Shown: piece by piece, positions 21,728 to 33,772 of the stretch | How the letters are laid out: each line of letters begins with the position of its first letter | How positions within the stretch are numbered: the first letter of the stretch is position 1 | NCBI GenBank assembly: GCA_019633425.1 | Contig: WSUB01000037.1 | Span: forward strand, 1-64,000 | Length of the DNA stretch: 64,000 bases | Origin: Tulasnella sp. 424 | Lineage: Eukaryota; Basidiomycota; Agaricomycetes; Cantharellales; Tulasnellaceae | Reading direction: 5' to 3' | Notes under the pieces: generated by a model | What the model was told of the DNA's origin: nothing | What the model saw: the letters and a program-made list of their open reading frames with translations, nothing else | The model's database searches: none | Program-made: the position numbers and the translations under genes

Positions 21728-23433
21728 CTAGACAACGATCTTCTTCTCAGCATTCTTTTGCTTCTCGGCTTGTTCATCCTTCCTCCTCATCAACCACGTG
21801 AACAACGGAACCGTAATCATGCTGAGCACAACCCATGCCAGCAGCACGCCGGCGTTCAAGCCCATGCGGTTCTTGGTATTGAAGATGATGGTCCGCATAG
21901 CTTCCGACAAGTTGAATACGGGGAAACCGTAACCATATCGGTAGAATGAAGGTTGAAGGACGATCGGGACGGATGCGACTGATACGTTGGTGATGATCTG
22001 TGAGCGGGGACGTAGGCAGAGTTAGCGGCTGTGCGTTTAAATAAGACGAAATAATTAGGTACTCACAAGAGCGATCAGGAAGTAAGCGATAAACCGAGGC
22101 GTAAGCAGCGTGATCATCGCTTCGGTAGCAAGTCCCATCGCAGCCATGCCGAGGTACACGAACACCCAAAACAGGAAGAATCCTCCAGCGTACGTGTACT
22201 TGGCATCAAAGGTGATCTTGAAGGGCAGGTTGACCATAGCATACGAGAAGCTGAGTGGAATGTAGATCACCAATGGCACGAGCAGGCGCATTCGAGCGTA
22301 GGACGTGAACCGGAGGAAAGGTGAAATGATGCCACGAGCGAAGTCATGGGTCATGGTGATGACGAATGACAAGATAACTAAACAAGAAGTAAGTATGCGT
22401 TAGCTCGTGGTATATATGATGGAGTGGGAAGGAAGACGTACTGATGTAAATCTGACCGACAAGCAATACCGCTTGAGAAGCCGTCTTGGTGTACGGCCTC
22501 AGGTTCACGGCCTGGTAACTGAACGGTTGGCTGACGGTCTGAGGGGCCTGTGCAATCGCAACCAATGCCTCTTGTCTGGCTTCATCGGCGCCGTTTGCCA
22601 AAGACCCGAAGTATTGTGCGTTGGTCTTGGCGTTGAAGGCCGACAGAGTGGATTGCAAGAGCGCCGTCGTGTAAGGGACGATGAAAGAGTTGGCGGCGAT
22701 TTCATTTCGGCCTTGGTTGTAGTAGAAGGTTAGGGCAGTGCGAGGGTCGTAAGACGAGTTTCCGGAAGAGCGGGCGGAGGTGAGGAAAGACGTTGCGTCG
22801 GAGTTTACTGCGGGAGGAAAATGACAATGAGCAACGAAACCACTCGGAGAGAGCAAATAAGTACTTACCAACAACAGCCGCCCAGACTTCTTCTTCAACC
22901 ACCGCATGGGCCACATCTTCGTTTGAGGGCAAGTAGCCCGAATCCACCACCGTCCAAGTTAGATGTTGATTCGCAGCTACACCCTCGCCCCTGGAGTTCG
23001 CTTCGAAAGCAGCGACGATGGCTTGTCCCAATAAGCCTTCACCACTGCTACCGTCCCGGTTGACAACGTATGCCTTGAGATTCGGCACGTGTTCAGCAGT
23101 CTCTCCGAGAGACCCCCAGTAGATTGAAAAGAAAAGCCACATTGCGACGACGAGGAAAGCGACGGTCATTCCGAGGATTTTGAAGTAGATTTTGCGAAGG
23201 TGGGCGACTTCGGGGTCCCAAACTAAAAGAAAGCGAAGGTCAGGTTGGGTACAAACGCTTCAAAGATGGTGTCAATGACACGTACAGGCATGTTGGAACT
23301 TGCGAGGTCCAGTGGGTGCCTGGCTTTCATCTTCTGCCATACGATGGCCAAGCTCGTCACGGGTTTGCTCATTCTTGATGTAGAGGTCCTCGTCCACGGC
23401 TGTACCAGCGATAGAGGTGCGACTCGAGTCCAT
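21728..23433 (-). CDS. DUF3533 / Sng1-like membrane protein, copy B
   Basis: Second family member, five exons in the same layout as copy F. Start at 23433 (Met-Asp-Ser-Ser-Arg) conserved across copies. The N-terminal exon is shorter than in D, F and G because it lacks the His-Ser-Glu/Ala-Glu-Asp segment (DEDLYIKNEQ). Exon 2 carries the first membrane segment and VVDSGYLPSNEDVAH; exon 3 the SSYDPRTALTFYYNQGRNE block; exons 4-5 the C-terminal membrane segments and a lysine-rich tail ending KKIVV. Marked by NRMGLN where other copies have NRLGLN. It reads as intact. Its 3' neighbour is the segmental duplication; its upstream spacer leads straight into copy C. Confidence 0.88.
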
Positions 23434-23579
23434 AATTGGGATTAAGTAAGTTCGATAGTAGGGGAAAGAGAACGATAGATGAAGTAGCGGGGAATGGATG
23501 AGTCTTGAAGACTGTTGTAGATGTCGATGTTCGTCGAGGACAAGATGTCCGTTTGAGAGTGAGGTAACGCCAACTCCCC

Positions 23580-23812
23580 AGGCCTACCAATCGTTATATA
23601 TACACAAAGGTTCCTCCATCCCCGAGTGTACACGCCTGTGGAGGTATCGCCGGACGCGGTGGAGGCGCCCGAGGGTGGAAAGCAAAACAGAGTTCTTGGG
23701 TAAGGGGATGACACAAGAACATGCGGCGTTCGCACACTCAGCTCGGTCAGCCGGGATTACTTAACCGGCAGAACCGGGACATTACCGGCTGCCGCTTACA
23801 TCGACGTCACAA
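23580..23812 (-). promoter_or_regulatory. Promoter block of DUF3533 copy B
   Basis: TATATATA at 23595-23602, 162 bp before the ATG. The CCGG cluster at 23738-23810 has four CCGG cores separated by 9-12 bp, ending in gccgcttacatcgacgtcac. It is nearly identical to the block before copy C. Confidence 0.6.
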
Positions 23813-24795
23813 ACGCCCCGATCACATCTTCACTCGCAGAAATCAAAGATAAGACATCTGTAATTGCTGATGCACTTTATCGCGTCGAATGGTGCCTCTC
23901 GGTATAATGAAAGCCACCACTGACGGGAACGGGGCGTCCTTTGAGACCGACCTTCAAGAAACCCCTTGGGTCGCAGATGAAATCACATAATCGCCTAAAC
24001 CTTCGGTGCCTTTGATGGGGTCGTAAAAAAGAAGGTCGGTCTGTGGATGGTTGTCTTCGGACAGGGGAGCCGAGGTGTCGGGGTCTGCCCGACTCGAACT
24101 CCGCGCGTGGTCGCAGTGCCTACTTTTGGGAGTTGACGGTCTCAAATTTGGAACTCGTCCCCATAAACTAAAAGCATGATCGTAATTCCACTCATATGAG
24201 GTAACCATAGACGAGCTTGAAGCTGGCCGTCAATGTTTCCGGAATCTATGTGATGAGCAACCCCTCGTGAGGTCCAAGTTCATTTACGGTATATACCGGT
24301 ATAAGAAAAGATTGCCGAGCACTAGTAGTGTTATTTCTGACTCGAGGGTGCCAATCGACCTGAATTCTTTCTAATATATCGTGAGGGGCTGAGGGGACGG
24401 CAATTGGGGCGTGCCTTCCGCTCGATCGAGGAGGAGCTCGCTTCTAAGCCATGGTGCGGTTCCTGGCAGTCAAGTTCAACCAAATCTTGAGCCTAGAGCT
24501 TCCGGTTCCATGGCTGTGTTGAGACCAAGAGTTTGGCGCCTACCCGACTGTTTGCAACCAAAAGGCCGATTGAACGAGACGCGAGGTAAGAATGGGTTCT
24601 TAACCAATGTTAACATTACAAGCCAAGACGGCTTAATCTACAGTATTTATGCTACATAATATACTATGCATGGGTGTGGTGATAGGAAATACAATAGGTT
24701 AAATTACAAGATTTTGAGGAATTTCGTCATCAACAGCGTCTAGCTCTGCACCACCAAGTTCCATCATTCCACGAACGTTCACAAATATTCCTAAT
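23813..24795. repeat. Spacer B-C (tandem-unit spacer)
   Basis: No gene. Shared with spacer C-D (26866-27845) almost throughout, e.g. 'gatgagcaacccctcgtgag', the cgctcgatcgaggaggagct stretch, and the 3' flank 'caataggttaaattacaag' before the stop codon of copy C. Gene plus spacer forms a tandem unit of about 3.05-3.07 kb. Confidence 0.7.
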
Positions 24796-26498
24796 CTAAA
24801 CAACGACCTTCTCTGCATTCTTTGCCTTCTCAGCCTGCTCGTCCTTTCTCCTCATCAACCACGTGAACAATGGAACCGTGATCATGCTTAGCACAACCCA
24901 TGCCAACAGCACGCCGGCGTTCAAGCCCAGGCGGTTCTTGGTATTGAAGATGATGGTCCGCACGGCTTCAGACAAGTTGAACACGGGGAAGCCGTAGCCA
25001 TATCGGTAGAATGAAGGTTGAAGGACGATCGGGACGGATGCGACTGATACGTTGGTGATGATCTATGAGCGGGGACGTAGGCGGAGTTAGCGTCTGTGCG
25101 TACAAATAAGACGAAATAATTAGGTACTCACGAGAGCGATGAGGAAGTAAGCGATAAACCGAGGCGTAAGTAGCGTGATCATCGCTTCAGTAGCGAGTCC
25201 CATCGCAGCCATGCCGAGGTACACGAACACCCAGAACAGGAAGAATCCGCCAGCATAGGTGTACTTGGCATCAAAGGTGATCTTGAAGGGCAGGTTGACC
25301 ATAGCATACGAAAAGCTGACTGGGATGTAGATCACCAATGGCACGAGCAGGCGCATTCGAGCGTAGGACGTGAACCGGAGGAAAGGTGAAATGATGCCAC
25401 GAGCGAAGTCATGGGTCATGGTGATGACGAATGACAAGATAACTAGACAAGAAGTAAGTATGCGTTAGCTCGTGGTATATATAATGGAATGGGAAGGAAG
25501 ACGTACTGATGTAAATCTGACCGACAAGCAATACCGCTTGAGAAGCCGTCTTAGTGTACGGCCTCAGGTTCACGGCTTGGTAATTGAAGGGTTGGCTGAC
25601 GGTTTGCGGAGCTTGAGCGATCGCCGCTAACGCCTGTTGTCTAGCCTCATCAGCGCCGCTTGCCACGGATGCAAAGTATTGAGCATTTGTCTTGGCGTTG
25701 AAGGCCGACAGGGTAGATTGCAGGAGCGCGGTTGTGTAAGGGACGATGAAAGAATTGGCTGCGATTTCATTTCGGCCCTGGTTGTAGTAGAAGGTTAAAG
25801 CAGTGCGAGGGTCGTAAGACGAGTTTCCGGAAGAGCGGGCGGAGGCGAGGAAAGACGTTACGTCGGAGTTTACTACGAAAGGAAAATGACGATGAGCAAC
25901 GAAAACACTCGGAGAGAGCAAATAAGTACTTACCAACAACAGCCGCCCAGACTTCCTCTTCAACCACCGCATGGGCCACATCTTCGTTCGAGGGTAAGTA
26001 GCCCGAATCCACCACCGTCCAAGTTAGATGTTGATTCGCAGCTACACCCTCGCCCCTGGAGTTCGCTTCGAAAGCGGCGACGATGGCTTGTCCCAATAAA
26101 CCTTCACCGCTGCTACCGTCCCGGTTGACAACGTATGCCTTGAGATTCGGCACGTGTTCAGCAGTCTCTCCGAGAGACCCCCAGTAGATTGAGAAGAAAA
26201 GCCACATTGCGACGACGAGGAAAGCGGCAGTCATTCCGAGGATTTTGAAGTAGATTTTGCGAAGGTGGGCGACTTCGGGGTCCCAAACTAAAAGAAAGCG
26301 AAGGTCAGGTTAGGTGCAAAGACTTCAAAAATAGTGTCAATGGCACGTACAAGCATGTTGGAACTTGCGAGGTCCAGTGGGTGCTTGGCTTTCATCTTCT
26401 GCCATACGATGGCCAAGCTCGCCACGGGTTTGCTCATTCTTGATGTAGAGGTCCTCGTCCACGGCTGTACCAGCGATAGAGGTGCGACTCGAGTCCAT
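24796..26498 (-). CDS. DUF3533 / Sng1-like membrane protein, copy C
   Basis: Third member, closest to copy B: same shortened N-terminus, same VVDSGYLPSNEDVAH loop motif, same exon structure. Start at 26498. The tail is shorter (KAKNAEKVVV). Exon 3 differs by Ala-Ser-Val-Ala-Ser-Gly-Ala-Asp-Glu in the variable stretch after NAQYF. All exons are open and the intron borders are conserved, so it should be functional. The high similarity to B extends through the introns and the promoter, consistent with a recent tandem duplication or gene conversion between the pair. Confidence 0.88.
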
Positions 26499-26634
26499 AA
26501 TTGGGATCAAGTAGGTTCAATAGTCGGGTAGGGGCAAGATAAGAATAGGTGAAGTAGCGAGGAGTTGATGAGTCTTGAAGACTGTTGTGAGGAATAGATG
26601 TAAGTTTGAGAGTGAGGAAACACCAAGTCCCAAG

Positions 26635-26865
26635 CCTATCCATCGTTATATATACACAAAGGTTCCTCCATCCCCGAGTCTGCACGCCTGTGGAGGTATC
26701 GCCGGACGCGGTGGAGGCGCCCGAGGGTGGAAAGCCAAACAGTGTTCTTGGGTAAGGGATGACACAAGAACATGCGGCGTTCACACACTCAGCTCGATCA
26801 GCCGGTATTACTTAACCGGCTGAACCGGGACATTACCGGCCGCCGCTTACATCGACGTCACAAAC
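26635..26865 (-). promoter_or_regulatory. Promoter block of DUF3533 copy C
   Basis: TATATATA at 26647-26654, 149 bp before the ATG. CCGG cluster at 26798-26861 followed by cgacgtcac, as in copy B. Confidence 0.6.
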
Positions 26866-27845
26866 GCCCCGATCACATCTTCACTCGCAGATATCAAAGA
26901 TAAGACATCTGTAATTGCTGATGCACTTTATCGTGTCGAATGGTGCCTCTCGGTATAATGAAAGCCACTGCTGACGGGAACGGGCGTCCTTTGGGACCGA
27001 CCTTCAAAGCACCCCTTCGGCCGCAGATGGAATCACATAATCGCCTAAACCTTCATGGGGTCGTGAAAAAGAAGGTCGGTCCGTCGATGGTTGGCTTCGG
27101 ACAGGGCAGCCAAGGTGTCGGGGTCTGCCCGAGGCGAACTCCGCGCTTAGTCGCAGTGCACGTGACTACTTTTGGGAGTCTGATGGTTTCAGATTTGGAA
27201 CTTGTCCGCATAAACTAACAGCATGACCATGCTTTCACTTCTATGACGTAAGCATAAAGCTTGAAGCTGGCCGTCAATGTTTCCGGGATCTCTGTGATGA
27301 GCAACCCCTCGTGAGGTCCAAGTTCATTTACGGTATACCGGTATAGGAAAAGGCTGTCGAGCACCAGTACTGTCGTTTTTGACTGGAGGGTGCCAATTGC
27401 CCTGGTTTCTAGCATATCTTGAGGGGCTGAGGGGACGGCAATTGGGGCGTGCCTCCCGCTCGATCGAGGAGGAGCTCACTTCTAAGCCATGGTGCGGTTC
27501 CTGGCAGCCAAATTCAACCTAATCTTAAGCCTAGAGCTTCCGGCTCAATGGCTGTGTTGAAACCAAGAGTTTGGCGCGTACCCGAGAGTTTGGAACCAAA
27601 AGCCCGATCAAGTGAGGGCCGAGGCCAGGAATGAAGGGGATTCTTAACCAGTGTTCACATTACAAGCCAGGATGACCTGATGTACAGTATCTATGATACA
27701 TAATCTACTATGCATGGGTGGGGTGATAGGGAATACAATAGGTTAAATTACAAGATATTGACCAATTTCGTCAGCAACTGCGCCCGGCTCTCTGGACCGC
27801 CAAGGTCCAGCATTCCGTGAACCTCCACGGCGCACAAATCCTCAT
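26866..27845. repeat. Spacer C-D
   Basis: No gene; near copy of spacer B-C. It ends in the conserved 3' flank of copy D (ctacataatctactatg-type and caataggttaaattacaag). Confidence 0.7.
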
Positions 27846-29571
27846 CTAGACAACGATCTTCTTCTCCGCATTCTTTTGCTTCTCGGCTTGTTCATCCTTC
27901 CTCCTCATCAACCACGTGAACAACGGAACCGTAATCATGCTGAGCGCAACCCATGCCAAGAGCACGCCGGCGTTCAAGCCCAGGCGGTTCTTGGTATTGA
28001 AGATGATTGTTCGGACGGCTTCGGACAAGTTGAAAACGGGGAAGCCGTAACCGTATCGGTAGAACGAAGGTTGAAGGACGATCGGGACGGATGCGACTGA
28101 TACGTTGGTGATGATCTATGAGTGGGACAGAAACGGAGTTAGCGGCTGGGCATACGAATGAGCCGAAATAACTAAAGTACTCACGAGAGCGATGAGGAAA
28201 TAAGCAATGAACCGAGGCGTAAGCAGCGTGATCATCGCTTCAGTAGCAAGTCCCATCGCAGCCATCCCGAGGTACACGAACACCCAGAACAGGAAGAATC
28301 CACCAGCGTAGGTGTACTTGGCGTCAAAGGTAATCTTGAATGGCAAGTTGACCATAGCATACGAGAAGCTGACTGGGATGTAGATCACCAATGGCACGAG
28401 CAAGCGCATTCGAGCGTAGGACGTGAACCGGAGGAATGGTGAGATGATACCACGGGCAAAATCGTGTGTCATGGTGATGATGAATGACAAGATAACTGTA
28501 GGAGAATGATAATATGTTTGTTAGCTCGCGTTACATGTTATGCGGGTCAGGGAGAGAGACGTACTGATGTAGATCTGGCCAACAAGCAACACAGCTTGAG
28601 AAGCCGTCTTGGTGTAGGGTCTCAAATTCACGGCTTGGTAATTGAAGGGTTGGCTGACGGTTTGAGGAGCTTGAGCGATCACGGCTAAAGCCTGCTGTCT
28701 AGTAGCCTCATCGGCGCCGCTTGTCAGAGATGCAAAGTATTGAGCATTTGTCTTGGCGTTGAAGGCCGACAGGGTAGATTGCAGGAGCGCGGTTGTGAAA
28801 GGGACGATGAAGGAATTGGCTGCGATCTCATTTCGGCCTTGGTTGTAGTAGAAGGTTAGAGCAGTGCGGGGGTCGTAAGACGAGTTTCCGGAAGAGCGGG
28901 CGGAGGTGAGGAGAGAAGTTGCGTCGGAGTTTACTGCGAAAGGAAAACGATAATGAGCAATGAAAGCACTCGGAGAGAGCAAATAAGTACTTACCAACTA
29001 CAGCCGCCCAGACTTCCTCTTCAACCACCGCATGGGCCACATCTTCGTTCGAGGGTAAATAGCTCGAATCTACCACCGTCCAAGTTAGATGTTGCTTTGC
29101 AGCGACACCCTCGCCCCTAGAGTTCGCTTCAAAAGCAGCGACGATGGCTTGTCCCAATAAACCTTCACCATTGCTACCGTCCCGGTTGATAACATATGCC
29201 TTGAGTTTCGGTACGTGTTCAGCGGTCTCTCCGAGAGATCCCCAGTAGATTGAGAAGAAAAGCCACATTGCGACGACGAGTAAGGCGACGGTCATTCCGA
29301 GGATTTTGAAGTAGATTTTTCGAAGGTGAGCGACTTCGGCGTCCCAAACTGAAAGAAAGCGAAGGTCAGGTTGGGTACAAAGACTTCAAAAATTGTGTCA
29401 ATGGCACGTACATGCGTGTTGGAACTTGCGAGGTCCTGTGGGTGCTTGAGCTTCGTCTTCTGCCATACGATGGCCAAGCTCGCCGCGTGTTTGCTCATCC
29501 TTGATGTAGACGTCCTCTTCGGAGTGTTCATCCACGGCGGTACGAGCGATAGAGTTGCGACTCGAATCCAT
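27846..29571 (-). CDS. DUF3533 / Sng1-like membrane protein, copy D
   Basis: Fourth member, five exons, start at 29571. The N-terminus has the longer form (VDEHSEEDVYIKDEQTRGE). Distinctive changes: HVPKLKAYV instead of HVPNLKAYV in the loop, and one extra codon in exon 3 (ADEATRQQAL versus ADEARQQAL). The membrane segments and the LMRRKDEQAEKQK tail are conserved. It reads as intact. Upstream, the tandem unit is interrupted by the F-box gene on the opposite strand, so D and E are 5.9 kb apart rather than 3 kb. Confidence 0.88.
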
Positions 29572-29694
29572 GGTCGTGATTAAGTATGTTCGATAGTCGG
29601 GTAGGGGAAAGGCAAGAATAAATGATGTAGCGAGGAGTTGTGGAGTCTTGAAGACTGTTGCGTTTGAGAGTGAGGAAACGCCAACTCCCAAACC

Positions 29695-29910
29695 TTTCCA
29701 TCGTTATATATACACAAAGGTTCCTCCATCCCCGAGTGTACACGCCTGTGGAGGTATCGCCGGACGCGGTGGAGGTGCCCGAGTGTGGAATGCAGAACAG
29801 AGTTCTTGGCTGACAGGATGACATGCGGCGTTCACACTCAGCTCGGTCAGCCGGGATTAACCGGAGAAACCGGGCGATGACCGGCCGCCGCTTACATCGA
29901 CGTCACGGAG
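29695..29910 (-). promoter_or_regulatory. Promoter block of DUF3533 copy D
   Basis: TATATATA at 29705-29712, 134 bp before the ATG. CCGG cluster at 29838-29906 with slightly altered spacing, ending cgacgtcac. Confidence 0.6.
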
Positions 29911-30443
29911 AAAATGGCCCCGATCATATCTTCACCCGCAAGATGAGAGATCTGTAATTGCTGATGCACTTCTTGAGGTTGATTGGTGACTCCCGGTATA
30001 ATGAAAAGATCTGGACGCCGCTGCTGACGGGAATGGGTCGCTCTTTGGGACCGACCTTCGAGGAACCCCCTGGGCCGCGAATGAAATAGCATAATCCCCC
30101 AGCCCTTTCGGGCCTTTGATGGGGTAGTGAAAAAAACGTAGGTCGAGTCGTCGACCGGTCGGTGGTTGCCCTCGGGCAGGGAAACCGGTGCGCCGGGGTT
30201 TGCCCGACTCTGCGGGTGGTCCCAAAGTGACTTTTCTGGAGGCAAAGGCCTCAAAATTTGAACCCTCTACAGGGGAAGTAATAGCATACTCCTAGTTTTA
30301 CCTCTTTGTGGAGATGAAATAAACATACACTAGAATTAAAGCCCTGAGACTATGGTAAGTGGCGCTCAGGGGCTACCCATGGGAAGCGTGACCAAAACAG
30401 TTAGCCCCACTTGCAACCAAACACCCACCTCGTCCAAAGTATC
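29911..30443. other. Spacer D / promoter side of F-box gene
   Basis: No gene. Remains of the DUF3533 upstream spacer up to about 30200, then unique DNA in front of the F-box gene. The two genes are divergently transcribed with about 870 bp between start codons. Confidence 0.5.
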
Positions 30444-32722
30444 ATGTCTATACTGTCGTCCTCCGCTCAGGCTGTCCAAGCTCTCTCTCGCCAACACTCC
30501 ACTACTGGTCCGACGTCCGCTGCGTTCACCAACCTCCCACCAGAAGTCATCGTACGACTCCTCCTCTATGTGGAACTTAAAGATATACTCAATATCAGAC
30601 AGGTTCGATTCCACCTTCGTATTGCGTCGGGCATGCAGCTGATCCTTGTTCCAAAGACCTGTAAACACCTCTTTACCCAGACCAAAAACCATGAAGCGTG
30701 GATCAGAATTGCGAAAAGCCTCATTAAGGATAAAGGCGTAGTTTGGCCTACCTGGGCCCTTCCATTGACTGCCATGCCCGCCAGTACCATCGAAGACTTA
30801 GTAGTTCGAGCAACCCGTCTCTCGTCATTGGTGAATACGCATGATTGGGAGATAGAGGAGCGAAAATCGTTCGAGGCGGTTATCCAAAGGCCTTGGGATT
30901 CGCCTATCTGGCTAGACCTAGTCCGCGGACGATGGTTGCTCTTGCAGTTGGTGGGGTTCACCATGGAGTTATGGGATCTAGACGCGGCCGAGTTCGCTCA
31001 CCCGATAGCGACATACGTAGGGCTCGAGGGAGTGATTAATGGCGTGGTGTATGTAGAGGGGACCAATGGCCTTGAAATTATTTTGTCTACCACGTGAGTG
31101 CCCGTTACTTGGTTATCGTACCCGGCACTAACTATTTGGCTGGCCCTCATCTGCTCAGATCATTTCAGGTGTACAAGTTTGCTCCAGACCTTCCGTACAG
31201 GCGTGAAGTGCGAGCTGTCAAACCTGTTCTTTCGCTCCTCGAATCGTTCCAAGGTTATTCGTCAGTGAAGGCAAGGCGAGGGGACCTCGTAGCCTTCGCA
31301 GAATCGGCTGGAGACCGACTGCGCGCATGTATTATGGATGAGAACACTCGATCGAATGCAGAACTTACCTTTGGAAGCCAGGTGATGAAGGTTTGTGGGA
31401 GAGTTTTTGAAGCTTGCGGATGTCGTCATTGAACCAATCAATGTGTAGAGTCAAAGGACCTTCGACATTCTGATTCAAGATGGCGTCGTTTTTGTCGCCA
31501 GACATCGAAATTTAGAGCTCTACCTCTCCCGCGATATCAAGCGGGTGTTGAGCACCGAGGGCACGACAGGGCACTCAATAGCTCCTTTTCAGTCCTTCAG
31601 CTATCCGAACATCGCCCTTATACACAATCCCCAATTTCATTCAACAATTCCCGTCTATTTTGATGCTCCGGGTGGATCGGTCGCGCTGGCCCACTTTGTT
31701 GATGACGAGTGGCAAGCAATCCTTGTAACTCCTCAAGCCGACTTATCCGACCCGACCCAGCGGGGATACAAAATCGACAAAATCTTCGCCATTGGGTCCG
31801 GAATAGATCCCATATACGGAATCCGTGCTGGAGAGAACGGCTACCGCTTAGCTATGCTGTGCCACGGCCGTCTTACCTTGCACTATGGGCGGCCTTCAGA
31901 TACGCGAGAGGTCCCGGATAACGGAGAGGGCTATCTCACTGAGGCCATGGAGCGAGGCATAGATACAAGTCACACACTAGTTGATTGGGAGCTCCCCGAC
32001 TTCGAAGTCGACTTCCCTCGACCGGGTTGCGTGGCTATTGATGAGGCGGTGGGAATTTGCGTAGCAGCCATGGGTTCTGGACGTATCTGGATCGGAGACG
32101 CTGTTCCTCGAGTAAAGCCGGAGAGAGTCGATGTTACTCCACTACCCAAGAAGATGGTACGTTCTGAGACCCAAACTTCCCTTTCATAGTCCCTTGCTTA
32201 CTTTTACATGACTGAAAGTCTCTCCCCGATCCTCAATGGCCCGAGCTCCCTCCTTCATATTACTGGGACAAGTTCTATTCAGGACCGCTATCCAAGTCAG
32301 ACCCAATTGGCGAGGTTGTTCCAGGTTGGTCAACAGCCGTTGATCATTACTGGCCCTGGCGCAATAACCCGAAAGCATACGGAGGTATTCTGTGGTTTGT
32401 TGAGAATATTATGGGCCTCCCCGGACCAGCAACAAGCCTCTTGTTCTCAACAAACGCGCTCTTCGAATCGGAAAGAAGAATCCTGGACCTGCAAGAGTAT
32501 GTGGAGATTGGAGGAAAGCTCTTTTGGGTTCTCACCACCGACGACGGTTGGGTGGAGGTCATGAGGCTTGTTGATGGAACGACGATTGACGATGTAATCA
32601 CCGGACTACGACAGGGGCGTATTCGCTATATCACAATCGGGGAGGAATTGATATCAGACTACATGCCGATTGAGCAGCATCGAACCTGGTACAGGATGTT
32701 CAAACGTTTCCAGGAGACGTAA
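30444..32722 (+). CDS. F-box domain protein
   Basis: Five exons with phase-checked joins: 30444-30602, 30657-31093, 31169-31390, 31449-32158, 32219-32722. Residues about 26-65 form an F-box (AAFTNLPPEVIVRLLLYVELKDILNIRQ, then TCKHLFTQ after the first 54-nt intron), the module that binds Skp1 and recruits targets to SCF ubiquitin ligases. The remaining ~600 residues lack WD40 or LRR repeats. They resemble the long beta-rich C-terminal tails common in basidiomycete F-box proteins (VFVARHRNLELYLSRD; LPGPATSLLFSTNALFES; EELISDYMPIEQHRTWY), probably for substrate binding. It is inserted on the opposite strand inside the DUF3533 array. A decayed relative of its C-terminus lies just downstream at 33060-33336. 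Confidence 0.85.
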
Positions 32723-33059
32723 TGGAGGCTTGATTAGCAGTATTTTGTGCCGCCGAGTAACATTCCTTTGTCTCCCCGGTTTCGCCATGCTGCGGCCCTG
32801 TTCTCCCTATTTTCTTGGTATCCAATTCTATACTTGTGACAACTATGCGATGTACTTATACTGCGGCCTGTAATCTTCAAGAAGGGCATCAGCTCCTCGC
32901 CTTTCTCGAAATCGCCATGGCCGAGCCTCGCTTGCGACCCGTCTTAGCATGCACGAACCAAAATTGGTAACAATAGTTTCTCGCCGAAGGTTGCGTTTGG
33001 TGAAACTAGACGAGACCAGTCCACCCGACAATTGGCAAGGGAGGAATCAATGATTGTCA

Positions 33060-33336
33060 ATCTATGTAATCGACTTCCTCTACTCCAAAGCATTACACCA
33101 ATTAAATGCTGGTCGAGCGCCATATAGTTAGGTGCACATTGCTCGCTACCTACAAGAAGTTCGCTAAAACGCCCCCCTCTCAATAACGTCGGCGAGTGTT
33201 TTGACTTCAAACAGGTCCCGAAATTCTTAACGAGGAGCATCATCCCATCGACGTTGATAAACTCCGCCGAACCGTCGACATCTTCTTGGGAGAGTAATCG
33301 TGTTGAAAAGAGAACCGTCCTTGCAGGTCCGGACAA
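33060..33336 (-). pseudogene. C-terminal fragment of a paralogous F-box gene
   Basis: Minus-strand frame encoding SGPARTVLFSTRLLSQED, EFINVDGMMLLVKNF and NYMALDQHLIGVMLW. These match in order GPATSLLFSTNALFES, EYVEIGGKLFWVL and DYMPIEQHRTWYRMF of the neighbouring F-box protein. Only this C-terminal piece is present, in inverted orientation, with no F-box and no upstream exons in the spacer. It is best read as the remnant of an inverted duplication of the F-box gene. Confidence 0.65.
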
Positions 33337-33772
33337 TCTCTTCTCGGGGATCAGGGACGGGCAAGAACGGCAAGCACAGGCGTGCCATGCGAGGAGAAAG
33401 TCGACCAGTTCCCTACATAAATCAGAAGACGCTGGCAGCGAAGTACAACTTAATCTTAAGCCTAGATCTTCCGGTTCTACGGCTGTGTTGAGGCTGAGAT
33501 TTGGGTGCTTACCCGGGAGTTTGGAGCCAAAAGCCCGATTGAGCGAAGCGCGAGGTGAGAACGAAGGGGTTCTTAACCGGTGTTGACATTACAAGCCGGG
33601 ATAGCTTAATCTACAGTATCTATGCTACATAATCTACTATGTATGGGTGTGGTGATAGGGAATACAATAGGTTAAATTACAAGATTTTGACCAATTTCGT
33701 CATCAACTGCGTTCGGCTCTGGACCACCAAGGTCCAGTATTCCATGGACCTCCACAAGGCACAAATCCTCAT
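33337..33772. repeat. 3' flank spacer of copy E
   Basis: No gene. Related to the 3' spacers of B-D: 'gttgacattacaagccggg', 'ctacataatctactatgtat' and 'caataggttaaattacaag'. Its join to the F-box relic near 33340 looks like the inversion breakpoint. Confidence 0.55.
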
